A DNA stretch of 64,000 nucleotides, from NCBI GenBank assembly GCA_033819885.1, contig JAQYUZ010000008.1:434001-498000 (forward strand). The letters are read 5' to 3'. A model generated the notes under the pieces. That model was not told where the DNA came from. It did no database searches and saw nothing but the letters and a program-made list of their open reading frames with translations. Every line of letters begins with the position of its first letter. Position 1 is the first letter of the stretch. Made by a program: the position numbers and the translations under genes. The stretch comes from Microbotryomycetes sp. JL201 (lineage: Eukaryota > Basidiomycota > Microbotryomycetes). This document shows positions 45,669 through 61,454 of the stretch, piece after piece.

Positions 45669-46692
45669 ACTTGAAAGATTTACATTTCGGCTCGTGGGAT
45701 TGGATCACTATGTTGCCAATGCTGAAACAAGATGGAAGGATTTCGCAATATAGAGCAGCTTTCGCCACGTAGGAGCTGACTTCTACAGTGAGTTTTCATT
45801 TCACCTGTTTCACCAGCTACGTGCTCATCTCAACGAAAAAACGGCTCGGGAGAGAGGGCCAAGCATCGTGTGCGGCTAAGGCAAACAGCCAACGGCCAGT
45901 GGGCGTTCTTCGTGGTCTCGACGGTAAGCAGGCCGTTCGCATGGTTTGCTAGTGCTGCGCGACAGAACGGCGGGTCGCTCAAAAGCGTAGTTCTCCGCAA
46001 GCTAGACTTGCATATTGCTTTTAAATCAGACGATATTGTCACGCATACAACTCGTCCGTCAAAAGTCTTCATTTGCTACTGGTAGCCTTAGGCGGCGCTT
46101 CCCAATTCGCGCTCGACTGATCGTAGATCATGAGATTGATTACGCAGCCAGACTGATACCAGTCGTCCAGGCTTATTTCAGTCGTCCGTGGTGATGGCTC
46201 CGTTCATTAACAAGAAAGAGGTGTTGGCACTGTAACACCTCCTATCCAGTATCGCGTGTGTGCGCGAGCGACTTGCCAAGTCCATCGGCCGTCGTTCTGT
46301 TGCCCCGACAAGACATCGTCTTGGGTCAACTTTACCGTGACATTCGTGCCGAGCGCGTCGCTGTACGTGTCAAGCCTGTCGTCGCTGACTTGAACGCGCG
46401 CCGCGCGCAACGATCGCCCTGCGCACGACAACAGCCTTTGCACGCGGGAAGCAAGGTCGCAGCGGCAAGCTTGATCCTCGTGGACGCGGCCAAGAACGTG
46501 TCAATCGACGCCAACGTTTGCGAGCGAGCACAGGCGCTCTTGTTTTGAATCGCGGGCGACGTTGCGCGCGACCGCCCAAGGACAGCGGTGAGTGCGAGTA
46601 TGGCGTCTTGTTGGCGCAGTGCACGAGCACAGGAAAGCATGGACTGATGACGCCCGCCTTTGTTTACTCGGACAGTGTCCTCCTCGCAGGCG
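45669..46692. other. Gene-poor region before the MYST gene
   Basis: About 1 kb. A minus-strand frame at 46443-46207 (ending TRYWIGGVTVPTPLSC) and one at 46072-45830 are open but have no ATG-splice context or domain. An acceptor-like CTCGCAG precedes the MYST ATG, so a 5' leader exon may lie here. Confidence 0.45.
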
Positions 46693-51312
<4,620 letters not shown>

Positions 51313-51617
51313 GCCATGTCACAATGTCGCCTTTTCGCTCGGTAGCAATGGTGTGCATGGGACTGTGGCATTTTCCAGGCTTGCATCGCGGACTTTTCGG
51401 ACACATGAACGGAGCTGAAGAATTATTTTGGATCGTGCCTCTCCTTTTGATGTACCCAAAAAAAAGTAATGACAAACACTAGTTTACGACATGGAAACTG
51501 TGCGGCCCCACCTTACCCGAAAGCTGAAGGCGATGACGTCGTTGGCCGCGTCTGCGGGTCTGTCGTCCTCGGACCGTTTTTCCCTCGATATTGACTGTCG
51601 GAAGCTCGACCTTGAGA
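51313..51617. promoter_or_regulatory. Intergenic, with CRE-like octamer
   Basis: 305 bases between the MYST stop and the DUF3429 gene start. ATGACGTC lies at 51533-51540, 78 bases before the ATG at 51618. Confidence 0.4.
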
Positions 51618-53209
51618 ATGCTTTCGAGGACCTTGCTTCGCTCTGAGCTGTTTCAGCGGACCGTCACGGCGTCTGTGCCTCGTGCGATCGCCGTTCGGTC
51701 GTTGTCGACGACGTCGAGGTTGCTGTTGACCGCTCCCTCGCGACCTAACTTGGCCACTGGTTCAGTAGCTCAACAACCAGGCTCCAAGTCTATCAGGGAG
51801 CTCGGCAAAAACGCAAAGGAAGAAGTACAAGGCGTAGCACAAACCGTCTCGGACGTCATCTCTGGAGGAGGCATCGCAGAGCAACAGAAACAAGTCCTTA
51901 CAGACAAGAAAGGTGACCATGGTGGAATGGGAACTCTTACAGCTGATCTGGTAAATTGTCACGGCGGTCCCTTTGCTTTCTGTTTGAACAAACTTGGGCA
52001 GACCAATGAAGCAAGGCGCGAAGGCTGACTACTGTACGATGATGGGGTACAACAATTGTAGAACGCAGTCAAGAACCTCGGTCAAAGCATTCCAAAACAC
52101 GCATTGATCTGGGGAGGCATGGGCTTGATTCCGTACGCTGGTACGGCCGCCGCCACAGTTCACCTTGCCCGTCAAGCTTCAATCGCCGTTGACGCTTCGC
52201 GTGCGTGCCATCAACGTACTTCAATCAGAAAATTGAATTGACTTGCTCTTCTTGATGCCATAGGCTCGACCGGTGTCGACCCGGAAGCAGCGCTGCTCGT
52301 TTTGTCCCAAGTCCAACATTTGCAGATCGCTTACGGCGCAGTCTTGTTGTCATTCCTCGGTGCTATTCACTGGGGCTTTGAGGTGCGGCCGCCACTGGTT
52401 GTGCTACAGTCTCATGAATCGACACGCTAACGTTCGAGCACAAATTCTCAGTTCGCCAAGTACGGCGGCGTGCTCGGCAACACACGATATGTCCTCGGCA
52501 TCGTACCTTGCGTTGTTGGATGGGGATCTTTGCTCTTGGCGCCGCAATATGCCCTGCTGACGCAGTGGGCGGGCTTTTTTGGAGCTTGGTACATTGACCA
52601 ACAGGCGACAGTTCGTGGTTTGACACCGAGGTGGTACTCTACCGTCAGTCCTCAACAACGAAACATCGCGGCCACCCTGCTTGTGATGCTGATTGCTTCA
52701 GCCCGAACAAACAGTATCGCTTTTGGTTGACGGCGCTTGTCGGATCGTCAATCTTGCTGACTTTGGCCGGCGAGAGTTACTTTGGGCCTGACGCAAAGAC
52801 GATGAAGACAAAGTCCGAGGTTCTCGCCATGGCCGAGGGCAAGTCTCGCAAGCCAACCATTCCTAGAGGGCAAGTCTTTAACGTGTCAGTAGAGCGATTG
52901 CGTCGGGAGCTGATTCTTGGTCGAACACTGCAGTGAATCTGCCGACCTGGGAGAGATGAGAGTTGCCAAGACCAAGGAGAACGCAGACGCTTTTGTGCAG
53001 TTTTCCAAGATTGACAAGGAGCAAGAGGAGAAGGAAGCAAAGGAGCAAGAGGAAAAAGAGGCAGAGGAGCAAAAGAAGCGGGAGGAAGAGGCAGTGCGTA
53101 ATCACAAAGCTTGGCCAAATTTGTCCGCGCTAACATTCGTGTGTTGCAGACCAAGGCTGAGCGCGAAGAGAAGGCGAAAAAGGGAAGAGCACAGAGTGGA
53201 CAATACTGA
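51618..53209 (+). CDS. Mitochondrial DUF3429/TMEM69-like membrane protein with coiled-coil tail, 385 aa
   Basis: Function unknown; DUF3429 proteins are small multi-helix membrane proteins found in mitochondria and bacteria. Exons: 51618-51950, 52062-52200, 52264-52382, 52452-52643, 52715-52869, 52934-53093, 53150-53209. The N-terminus (MLSRTLLRSELFQR to RSLSTTSR) is a clear presequence. Hydrophobic segments include HALIWGGMGLIPYAGTAAA, YGAVLLSFLGAIHWGFE (the family signature), YVLGIVPCVVGWGSLLLA and FWLTALVGSSILLTL; GLTPRWY is also typical. The tail (exons 6-7) is a Glu/Lys-rich coiled coil, unusual for the family. Exon 5 joins exon 6 only through a GC donor (GCAAGT at 52870), which avoids a stop at the start of the alternative reading. 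Confidence 0.85.
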
Positions 53210-53486
53210 ACGGAACAGAATAGTTGAGAAGCTTTCAAGCATGATCATTGTTTGGCACATGACTGTATATTTCCTTTCGAACGTTTCGGCGAAGGGCTGA
53301 GAAGGCCCGAACAGGTCACGATCACCCCTTCCCATCGCCCTCTGCCTAGCTGACAAGCGGCCCATTCTCAGTATCTGAACCGTCCATCTCCTTCGTAGCC
53401 TCTAGAGCGTGTCGGGTACAGCGTCGACGGCTCGCGGATCCTCCGCAACTTTTGCTCATCGCCGACGAGCAACAACATTGACGAGC

Positions 53487-54082
53487 ATGGCACCAGCACA
53501 GCTAGAGTTGTTCAAGTTTGCACTATGTACGTGCGACCGCTCCACGCCGTGACCTGCTCAAGCTGTCGCCACAGCGGCTCAGCTTGAGCACCTCGAATGC
53601 CACTGCATCGGCCGTCCACAAGTGTCTGACCATATGCCTTTCTTTTTTTGTGCTCAGATGTGTTTGTCCCTATCGCTGCCATGATTCACTATGGTGACCC
53701 GGACTGGTACGAACGCCATGTTGGACCGCTGCGTGAATGGTACAGGAGAGACGATCTAAGACAGGTGAGAGCATTCCCGAATGATTCAGAACATTGATGT
53801 TGACCTTGTTTGCCAACGCATCACGCACTATTCCTCACGCGCCTTTTGCTGTCCGCCGAGAAACAGGTTGCGCCACCTCAAACGACGGACGAACTCAAAG
53901 CCGAGCTCGACAGGTTGAGAGATCAGCGGCTCGCAAGAAAACAAAACAAACTGGCAACGTCTGGGATTGGCTTGGATGACGAAGCCAGAGGTCCAGCAGC
54001 GTCTCAGCCGAGTCCAGTGTTGGACGCTTTGAGGGGAAATCAAAGCAGCGAGGCTTGGAAGCAGGAGAAGAGATGGGTGTAG
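53487..54082 (+). CDS. PET100: Pet100-like cytochrome c oxidase assembly protein, 120 aa
   Basis: Mitochondrial inner-membrane chaperone for an assembly intermediate of complex IV. Exons: 53487-53526, 53658-53764, 53867-54082. The N-terminus matches the family layout: LELFKFALYVFVPIAAMIHYG (a non-cleaved targeting/membrane segment, split across the first splice), then GDPDWYERHVGPLREWY. The remainder is a charged helix (ELKAELDRLRDQRLARKQ) and a short polar tail. The length fits Pet100 (about 100-120 aa). The first coding exon is 40 nt. It is close downstream of another mitochondrial membrane protein gene. Confidence 0.82.
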
Positions 54083-54538
54083 TGAACTCAGGACAAATCT
54101 GTTGCGCTGTATCACATCCGAATGTCCAGGACGAGGGTGCAGGACATGTGAGCTCGGGAATGCCGATCAAATATCCTGAATGTGGGCCACCAAGGGTGGC
54201 CATAAAAAAGCTCGGCAAACAGTCAACATTCTTATTCGACAACCGTGATGCGGACAAGAGGTTTTGACGTTTCTGAGGTATAATGACCTATGTCCAGGTA
54301 TCGTCGCCCTGGCTACACGCTCCCAGCGATGGCCTCAAGAAGGCGTGAATACATTCGTGTTTTAAGCGTTCAACTTGAGCTATACTTACGTTTGCCCGTG
54401 AATTCTTGACCTGGGCTCTAATGACGTCATTACTCACCCTTTCGCCGGCGCCGTAAGCGCGAGCCTTCGGGCTAAACACCTGCCATCTTCACCTCTAAAC
54501 CTTTACCGCTCAACGTCTCTGTCCAACTCTCAAGTACA
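54083..54538. other. Intergenic, promoter of the Hsp31-like gene
   Basis: 456 bases with no gene. It contains the CRE palindrome listed separately and short pyrimidine-rich sequence (54490-54530) just before the ATG. Confidence 0.55.
54421..54430. promoter_or_regulatory. Perfect CRE palindrome ATGACGTCAT
   Basis: Ten-base perfect palindrome, 109 bases upstream of the Hsp31-like start codon. This is the optimal site of ATF/CREB bZIP factors; such a factor is encoded at 33074-34240. Confidence 0.6.
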
Positions 54539-55240
54539 ATGTCTGCAGCAAAGCGCATCGTCCATGTGGTCACCAACGTCTCCAAGTACGAGAACAAGCC
54601 AGAAGAGAACATTCCGACCGGACTCTGGGCAGGGGAGCTCTCCCACGCCTGGGACGTGTTTGCTGAAAAAGGTTACCAGCAAACGATCGTCAGTCCGAAA
54701 GGCGGCAAAGTCCCTATCGAACCAAAGTCGCTGCAGTTCCCCGCAAGTGATGCTTCGGCGAAATCATGGACCGAACAACAGGACAAAGTCGCTCTGCTAG
54801 AAAACACCAAGTCTGTGACCGACGTTGACGCCAAAGACATTGACGCATTGTACTTGACCGGCGGTCACGCCGTCATGTTTGACTTTGACGACGCAAATTT
54901 GCAAAAGCTTATCATGGACGTTTGGAAGAACGGCGGTATCGTTTCATCAGTTTGTCACGGTTACTGCGGCCTGCTTGATGTCAAGGACGACGCCGGCAAG
55001 TACTTGATTGCAGATAAAAAGTTGACTGGCTTTTCGTGGAACGAAGAAGTCATGGCGCTCGTATCAAAGCACGTACCATACAATGCCGAGGAACGTGCAA
55101 AGGAGCGCGGCGGCAAGTATGAAAAGGCGCTTGTCCCGTTTGTGTCAAACGTCGTCGTCGACGGAAAGCTCGTCACAGGCCAAAACCCTGCTTCAGCAAA
55201 GGCGACGGCCGAAAAGATTGTAGAGTTGCTGTCGGTCTGA
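54539..55240 (+). CDS. HSP31: Hsp31/DJ-1/PfpI-family protein (glyoxalase III-like), 233 aa
   Basis: Single-exon gene. Yeast Hsp31 converts methylglyoxal to lactate without glutathione and acts as a stress-induced chaperone. The family catalytic set is present: Glu33 in LWAGELSHAW, the nucleophile Cys139 with His140 in SVCHGYCG, and the strand YLTGGHAVMFDF before it. The cap region has FSWNEEVMAL and VPYNAEERAKERGGKY, typical of the Hsp31 subclass. Length matches the yeast protein (237 aa). The last residues (ATAEKIVELL) form the usual C-terminal helix. It is the only intronless complete gene here, which fits rapid stress induction. The promoter has a perfect CRE. Confidence 0.95.
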   Translation: MSAAKRIVHVVTNVSKYENKPEENIPTGLWAGELSHAWDVFAEKGYQQTIVSPKGGKVPIEPKSLQFPASDASAKSWTEQQDKVALLENTKSVTDVDAKDIDALYLTGGHAVMFDFDDANLQKLIMDVWKNGGIVSSVCHGYCGLLDVKDDAGKYLIADKKLTGFSWNEEVMALVSKHVPYNAEERAKERGGKYEKALVPFVSNVVVDGKLVTGQNPASAKATAEKIVELLSV

Positions 55241-56249
55241 GCAAAAACCTTGCTGCATTCAAGTTCTTGTGAAGTGACGTAAACAACGAGGTTCTCGCAT
55301 TCTGATCTCTCGCGGGGGAACCTGCATGTAGACCTGACCAAAAGCGAGAGCGAATATCTGTCTGCAATGCGGCATACGATTTCTCGGCAAGCTTTAGTTG
55401 GTGTCTGATCCGATGAACCGGGCAAAAAGGATGCAGCATTGAGAGCAGAAGAATGCAAGCCGTCACCTGCGCAGTCTGTGCTTTGTTCATCGGTCGGGTT
55501 TGCGAGGAAACTCTTTTGCCATTGTCGATCTCATGTACCTCCTTCTCTCGTTTCCTGATTGTTCGCGACGACAGCGAATCGTTCAATGTTTCGCGTCGGA
55601 TTGTTTCCTGACGGTCAGAGGTTTGCGCGAGGCTCGCTTTCAATCGCCGTCGAGTATTTACTGTCCCATTCGACAGACTTTAGAGATAATTGAGGGTCCG
55701 CTCGGGGCACACCCGCGGATTGCGAAGAGGCAGGAAGGCCTGGGCCCTTGTCTTTTAAAATGAAGGCCTGGACCTGTTTGCGCAAAAGATTTCGGGCTCA
55801 CGCGGATGTTTTCGATCGCGATCGGCATTTTGGCGGGTACATACGGGCTGTTGTGCGGGCGGTGCATGACTGACACGAAAATCAGGCGTATCAGCTGCGG
55901 CCCGGCGCCGAACGAGGACTGTCCGATCGCTAGCCACGCTACTCTTTTCAAACACACAAGGTCCGCTGTCTTCACGTGCAGTTGATCGAAACCCGATTGT
56001 GCACAAAGACATCAGACTCGAGCAGAGGCGACAGGGAGATTTCAAGCCACCTTGGCGCGACGACAGTTGCGTCAACCCCTTCCTCACCACACCTGCTACA
56101 ACACCTGGCGGAGTAGCACCGATCCCTCGTGATTCGTCAACCTATCCTGGTCTTTGTCAGCGGCAAGCTCGGGGGAAGACGTCAATCTCGTTTGACAGAG
56201 CGAGTGCGTGCACGCCAGTCTGCGCCGATACACCTTGAAGCTGGATACA
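55241..56249. other. Intergenic, promoter and leader of SKN7
   Basis: About 1 kb with no supportable gene. Minus-strand frames here (for example 55458-54961, overlapping the Hsp31 gene) are shadows or chance. The length suits a regulatory gene with a long leader. Confidence 0.55.
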
Positions 56250-57833
56250 ATGTCAGACTACCACCACTACAACGGAGGCGCCTATCAGCAGCCGCCCCAC
56301 GCCGCGCACCACCACCACATGCTGCGCGGCCAGCAGCAACCGGCCCCACCACCGCAGCACGCTGCGCCAGACCAGCTCGACCAAGCACCGACGACGCGCA
56401 AGCGAAAAGCTGCACAGCACCAGCAACAGCAGATGCACCAACAGCTCGAAGACGACGACGAGGACGAGCCGAAACCGTCAAAGGACAAGTCTGGCGGATC
56501 AGACTTTGTCAAAAAGCTGTACAAGTGAGCACTCTCTTTCGTCCCTCATAGTCGTAAAAGCCCACGATCGGTCTCGACGCGTGTCTGACAACGTCCTTCC
56601 CGTCGCCGCAGCATGCTCGAAGGCGGCCAGTATCCAGACGTCGTCAGCTGGGGATACACAGGAGACTCGTTCGTCGTCAAGGCAGGTTCAAGGAGATCAA
56701 ACTGCAGCTTGGACTATCGCTCTGACCCGTCTGTGCGGCATCTAGGACATTAACGCGTTTACGAAAGAGATTCTTCCGCTTCATTTCAAACATTCCAACT
56801 TTTCGAGCTTTGTCAGGCAACTCAACAAATATGATTTTCACAAAGTAAAAGGAACAGAAGATAGACCGAGCCCATACGGAGAGCATGTGAGGGCTCCTCG
56901 TCGGATTCATGATTAGCCGCTACTGACTGTCGACGTATGATCCAGTCCTGGGAGTTTACGCATCCAGAGTTTAGGTCCGACATGCAGACGTCGCTGGAAA
57001 ATATTAAAGTAAAGTGGTGACGCCAGTATGATCATCTTGTCTCCCAAAAGGCTGACATCGGGACCCTTTTTCAGCGCAAGGCAACGTCCAAAAAGTCAGG
57101 AACGACGGCAAGGAAACAAGTTGCAGACAGCCAATCACCTGGGCCGTCGTCGATGAACAGGAACAGTGACGTGCAACGTCAATTGGATCAGCTGCACCAT
57201 CAGTACCAAAGCATGACCCAGCACATGAGTAATATTCAGCAAGACTATCAAGTCGTCATGAACGAAATGATGAACTTTCAGCGTAACATGGTCGCGCAAG
57301 ACCAACTCATGCAAAATTTGATTCAATACCTGATCAACCTTGAAGCTGGTGCGTGTCTGTTATGGGGGGTATGGTGACTGCAGCGCGCATCATCATGACT
57401 GACCTTTCGCAAACTTTCGTGTCGTAGATCAGAACGCGGCGACGACGGGCAGCGGCAACACTGCGAATGCGCAATCAGATTTTCAACCGTCGCAGCAAGC
57501 ACAAAAGCTCATTTCGTCATACACCGAAGTCGCCAGAGCGTCCTATGATCAGATCGCAGACCTGTCAAGGCGGGCGTCCGTGTCTGGCAGCGGTCTGCCA
57601 CCGATCCCTTTACCTCCTCCAGGGTTCGGTCAACTCGACATGCGAGGAGGAGCATTCAGGAGAGATGACGAACCGCCCCGCAACGACGGCTACGGTGATC
57701 ACGAGCAGCACAGATCAGCAAGCGCCCAAGGTCAAGCTGCCAGACAAGCTCAGGAACATCAACGTCAACAACAAGCACGTGACCATGCGTCCGCAGGCCA
57801 AATGCGGCCTACTTCTGCTCAGCAACAGCAGTC

Positions 57834-57870
<37 letters not shown>

Positions 57871-59149
57871 CAACAGCAGCAGCAGCAACAACAAAACCAA
57901 GGCAGTGCGAGCAGGACTGACTCGCCGATCGGGCAATTCCAACCCCGACACTTTCAACATCCGAGCGCTTCGTCCGGCAGCAACGAACCTGGTCAAACAC
58001 AGACTATGGTCACTGCTGAAGGTAGCGGCAGCAGCCGTAGACAGACGTACATGCCCGGTTGGGCTGTACCGCCGCGCGTCTTGCTGGTTGAAGACGATGC
58101 CGTTTGTCGCAAGCTTTCAAGCAAGTTTTTGGAAGTGTTTGGTTGTCAGATTGACGTTGCTACCGATGGTGTCAGTGCCGTCAACAAGGTATGTACGAGC
58201 AGACGGTCCTCTTTCTTTCGGGCTTTGGCTGGCAAAACGAGATCTGACAAGACGCGGACACGCGATCGCAGATGAACATGCAAAAGTACGACTTGGTTCT
58301 GATGGACATTGTCATGCCAAACCTTGACGGCGTATCTGCCACGTCCCTCATCCGTAAATTCGACCCAATGACGCCCATCATTTCAATGACGAGCAACTCT
58401 GGACCGAATGACATTATGACATATTTTTCACATGGTAAGTCGACAAGACGCGCGGGCCATTCGGTAGTCGTACGGCTCGCTGTGGCACTATTGTTGACTT
58501 TTCGGTTTGTTCCGGCGCTATTGTAGGTATGAATGACATTTTGCCGAAACCGTTCACAAAGGAAGGACTACTCGGCATGCTCGAGGTGCGCCCTTATTCT
58601 GGTGAAATGTATGGCAGATTGGATTTTGTTTGCTGACAACACGCGTATCGATGCTATTTCAGAAACATTTAATTCACCTAAAAGTGATGCAACAAATGGC
58701 CGAGATTCCGAGAGCACTCGGTTTTACAGATAATCAAATTCAAGACGCGTTGGCCGTTTCGACTTTGGGAGAAGAAGGCACGATCATGAACCCGTTCTCA
58801 TCCATGGGCATATCTGGTACGTTGCCTGCGGACCGCGTTTGTAAACGAGGCTGCCGTCGATACTGACGGCGCGTGGGATGTGGCGACAGACAACGATTAT
58901 GTCGAGATGCTGCAAGGTATTGCGCTCGAAAAGAATGGCAAGCGCGAGCTCGAAGTCGTGTCGACGATGGATCCGCGCGAAGGCAAGCGCATGAGGTTCC
59001 AAGAGGGTCAGTCCTTTGTAACTTCAATCCCACCCGGCTCGTTGTTTTTCCTTTTCTTGCACTTTTGTATCGGCGGCGCAAAAGGGCACAAGCTTTTCGC
59101 TAACTTGTGTGTGTCTGTGTCTTTGGTTTGTGCAGTTGGTGAAGCCTGA
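56250..59149 (+). CDS. SKN7: Skn7-like HSF-domain response regulator, 696 aa, 11 exons
   Basis: Output factor of the fungal two-component phosphorelay, acting in the nucleus on oxidative, osmotic and wall stress. Exons: 56250-56524, 56612-56681, 56746-56886, 56946-57008, 57075-57348, 57428-58188, 58272-58434, 58527-58585, 58663-58816, 58890-59006, 59136-59149. A His/Gln/Pro-rich N-terminus precedes the HSF-type DNA-binding domain ([41 protein letters not shown]). A coiled coil follows ([12 protein letters not shown]). After a Gln-rich linker comes the receiver domain: LLVEDDAVC, phosphoacceptor Asp in [13 protein letters not shown], the conserved Thr in SMTSNS and Lys in PKPFTKE. Exons 2 and 3 join only through a GC donor (GCAGGT at 56682), restoring SFVVKDINAF. 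Confidence 0.94.
57820..57900 (+). repeat. CAG/CAA repeat encoding polyglutamine in SKN7
   Basis: A nearly pure CAG/CAA tract encoding over 20 Gln with one Ser interruption, between the coiled coil and the receiver domain. CAA interruptions occur toward the 3' side. Length is likely variable between strains (inference). Confidence 0.9.
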
Positions 59150-59371
59150 AAAAGGATGCGCGCGGTCAAGAATGGCATGCTCTTTCTGTATAGTTTGTCC
59201 TTTATAGCCCGTCTCGGTTGTTTTTTTCCACCTAGGAGAGGGCTTTGGTGTGAGTCTTTGTGTCAAGTGTCGTGTTGCAAAGTAGTCTGTTCCTTGTTTG
59301 CGGCACGTGATCTCCACTCGCCTTTGACGGCGCGCGGCCGGCGGGATTTTTTTTTGACTTTTGAGACGGCC

Positions 59372-60466
59372 ATGGACGCTGCTCACGTCGATGCTCTGTG
59401 GCGTGAGTTTGTGGGAGCTGTTCGCAAGAAAAGTAACGATATGAGGACGCTCACCGTGACCCACCAGACACTCACGTGTACGTGCTCGGTTTTCTGCGGT
59501 CTCAAGGTCTCGACAAGGCTGCGGACGAGTACCAGACCCAAGTCACCTCAAAGCTGGACAAGGCTTTTAAAAAGCACAGGAAACAAAAGTCGAAGCGAGC
59601 TGTTGCTGACGCTCGATTGACGGACGACGAGGACGTTTGGACGACGTTGGCGACGAAAACGCATCACAACAAGGATACAGTAGACGATGACGAGACAAAG
59701 CCAGGTGACGAATTGGTTCGACAGAGTAAAGAATGTACAGGTGCAGAACTTGTGCCGCTCGTAAAGGCCAAACTCGCTTTGCAGTGAGTTTCTCTCTTTC
59801 TCTCTCGGGGTTTGGCCCGAATCAAAACAGTGTCGAAATCAGGGCTCCGCTGATAATGACGCTCATTTGCATTGTTTTCATGTTTCTTTCGGGCGCAGAG
59901 GAGGAGCGAAACAATCAACCGTCGTCGGGACAGACTCGGAATCGAGCTCGTCCAACAGCGATTCTGATAGCAATAGCAGCAGCAGCAGCAGCAGCGATGA
60001 CGAAGATGATTCCGACGGCGACTCTGACGATGAGTCTGACGCAAAAGACGTTTCAGACCCCGCGTCTGAAGTTGCAGTCGCAAATTTGGTTCACGAAGCA
60101 GTCGAGGGCGTGAAAGCGGTAACGGACAAGGTTGTGAAAGCAGTCGTGCCCGGCAAGAAAGATCAAGACGACGATAAAGAGACCAGCTCTGATTCTGAAT
60201 CGACTGACTCGAGCGACTCTTCGTCCTCTTCTGATGATGACGAGGAAGAGCATGAGGAGAACAAGGCAGAGGAGACAGAGTCGTCGACAACCGGTGGAGA
60301 AGAGGCCGTTGCAGAGCTTGTCATCCGTAAGTTTGATCGTGATAGACCGCGTGTTGATGTTTTGCGATGCCAGCAAACTCATGTCTGCTTTCTTCCATTC
60401 AAAGCGAGCAAAAAGCGCAAGGCTTCGGACAGCTCGTCGTCATCTTCGGACAGCGACAGCAGCTCG

Positions 60467-60498
<32 letters not shown>

Positions 60499-61168
60499 TT
60501 CCGACAACGACAAACCGCCAACGAAAAAGACGAAAACGGCTGATCGAGCATCCGCCGTACCCAAGCATATCAAGCAAGACGTGTCAGCCGCCTCTGCAAC
60601 TACCTCAACGACAGGCACACCTGTTAGATCTCTGTCTAGCGTGGCGAGCGGCCGGGATTCTCCTGCGGCGTCGTCGTCAGGATTCAACACGCCGTCCGGT
60701 AGCGGCGGCGGCGGCAACGTCAAAAACAACAACAACAGTGGCAAGAAGAACCAGAACGAGAGATTTAGACGTGTCAAAGCCGAGGACGTTAAGTTCCTGG
60801 ATGACCGATTGAGAGACAACTCGTTTGCAGCAAGGGTGAGTTTCCGTGAGACATGATTTTTGCTTTCCGTGCAATCTCTTATTTAAACAAAGTCCTGACG
60901 CTATTTTCCATCGGTGGCGTGTCAATAGAATGGTGGCATGAGCGATTATGGCAGCAAAGCATCTGCTGATTTGATCGTCACTCGAGGCAAGGGCTTTACC
61001 AAGGAAAAGAACAAGAAGAAGCGGTCAGTCTCGATGTCACTGGATTTTGTAGAGATGCAGGTAATCGCTGACATTTCATTCACTGATTAACTGCGTGGTC
61101 TCGTGTGCAGTGGGTCGTACAGAGGTGGCGAAATTACGATGCAGAGTCATTCGATCAAGTTTGATTGA
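59372..61168 (+). CDS. SRP40: Srp40/Nopp140 (NOLC1)-like nucleolar phosphoprotein, 452 aa
   Basis: Nucleolar chaperone of snoRNP biogenesis, heavily phosphorylated by CK2. Exons: 59372-59402, 59468-59783, 59899-60326, 60405-60835, 60929-61023, 61111-61168. The N-terminus has a LisH-like segment (YVLGFLRSQGLDKAADEY). Two acidic Ser/Asp tracts follow (about 59938-60050 and 60421-60505), alternating with Lys-rich pieces as in Nopp140. The C-terminus is the conserved SRP40_C domain: RRVKAEDVKFLDDRL, NSFAAR, SYRGGEITMQSHSIKF, with DLIVTRGKGFTKEKNKKK before it. The first coding exon is 31 nt. The end is TGA 61166-61168. Identification of the C-terminal domain is secure. Confidence 0.93.
60421..60505 (+). 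repeat. TCG/TCA repeat encoding polyserine in SRP40
   Basis: Tandem TCGTCA trinucleotide pairs give a run of about 16 Ser, flanked by Asp-Ser pairs that are CK2-type sites. Confidence 0.85.
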
Positions 61169-61454
61169 ACTGCCCACGCATTTCGAGTTCCCTGATCAGA
61201 GAGCAGGTAGTCTGGGCTGCAAACGATATGCTGCGTTTGCTTTCATGTTATACGACCTCTTTGCAATCTGGTGTCACACAGGGCACGAGCACGTCGAGCG
61301 ATTTCCTTTTATGCTGATCTGTGAGCGGATGAGAAAAGGATGTAACTTGAACAAATTTATTATGCAGCGTTGCTTTCACATGACGGATTTCGTCTCTTGT
61401 TCGTATCTCACACACCTTCTCTTTGTGCATTGCCGACGCGGAAGCACCGACCCA

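Noticed and set aside
46207-46443. Minus-strand frame ending TRYWIGGVTVPTPLSC
   Set aside because: It reads somewhat like protein but has no ATG context, no convincing upstream exon and no recognisable family.
43002-46692. Transposon or retroelement in the gene-poor region
   Set aside because: No transposase, reverse transcriptase or integrase motif, terminal repeats or target-site duplication was seen; the repeats here are short and of unknown nature.
55241-56249. Possible small genes in the intergenic region before SKN7
   Set aside because: Open frames on both strands are short, overlapping and without ATG-splice support; promoter or leader sequence is simpler.
57715-57996. Minus-strand polyleucine frame
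   Set aside because: It is the antisense translation of the CAG repeat in SKN7.
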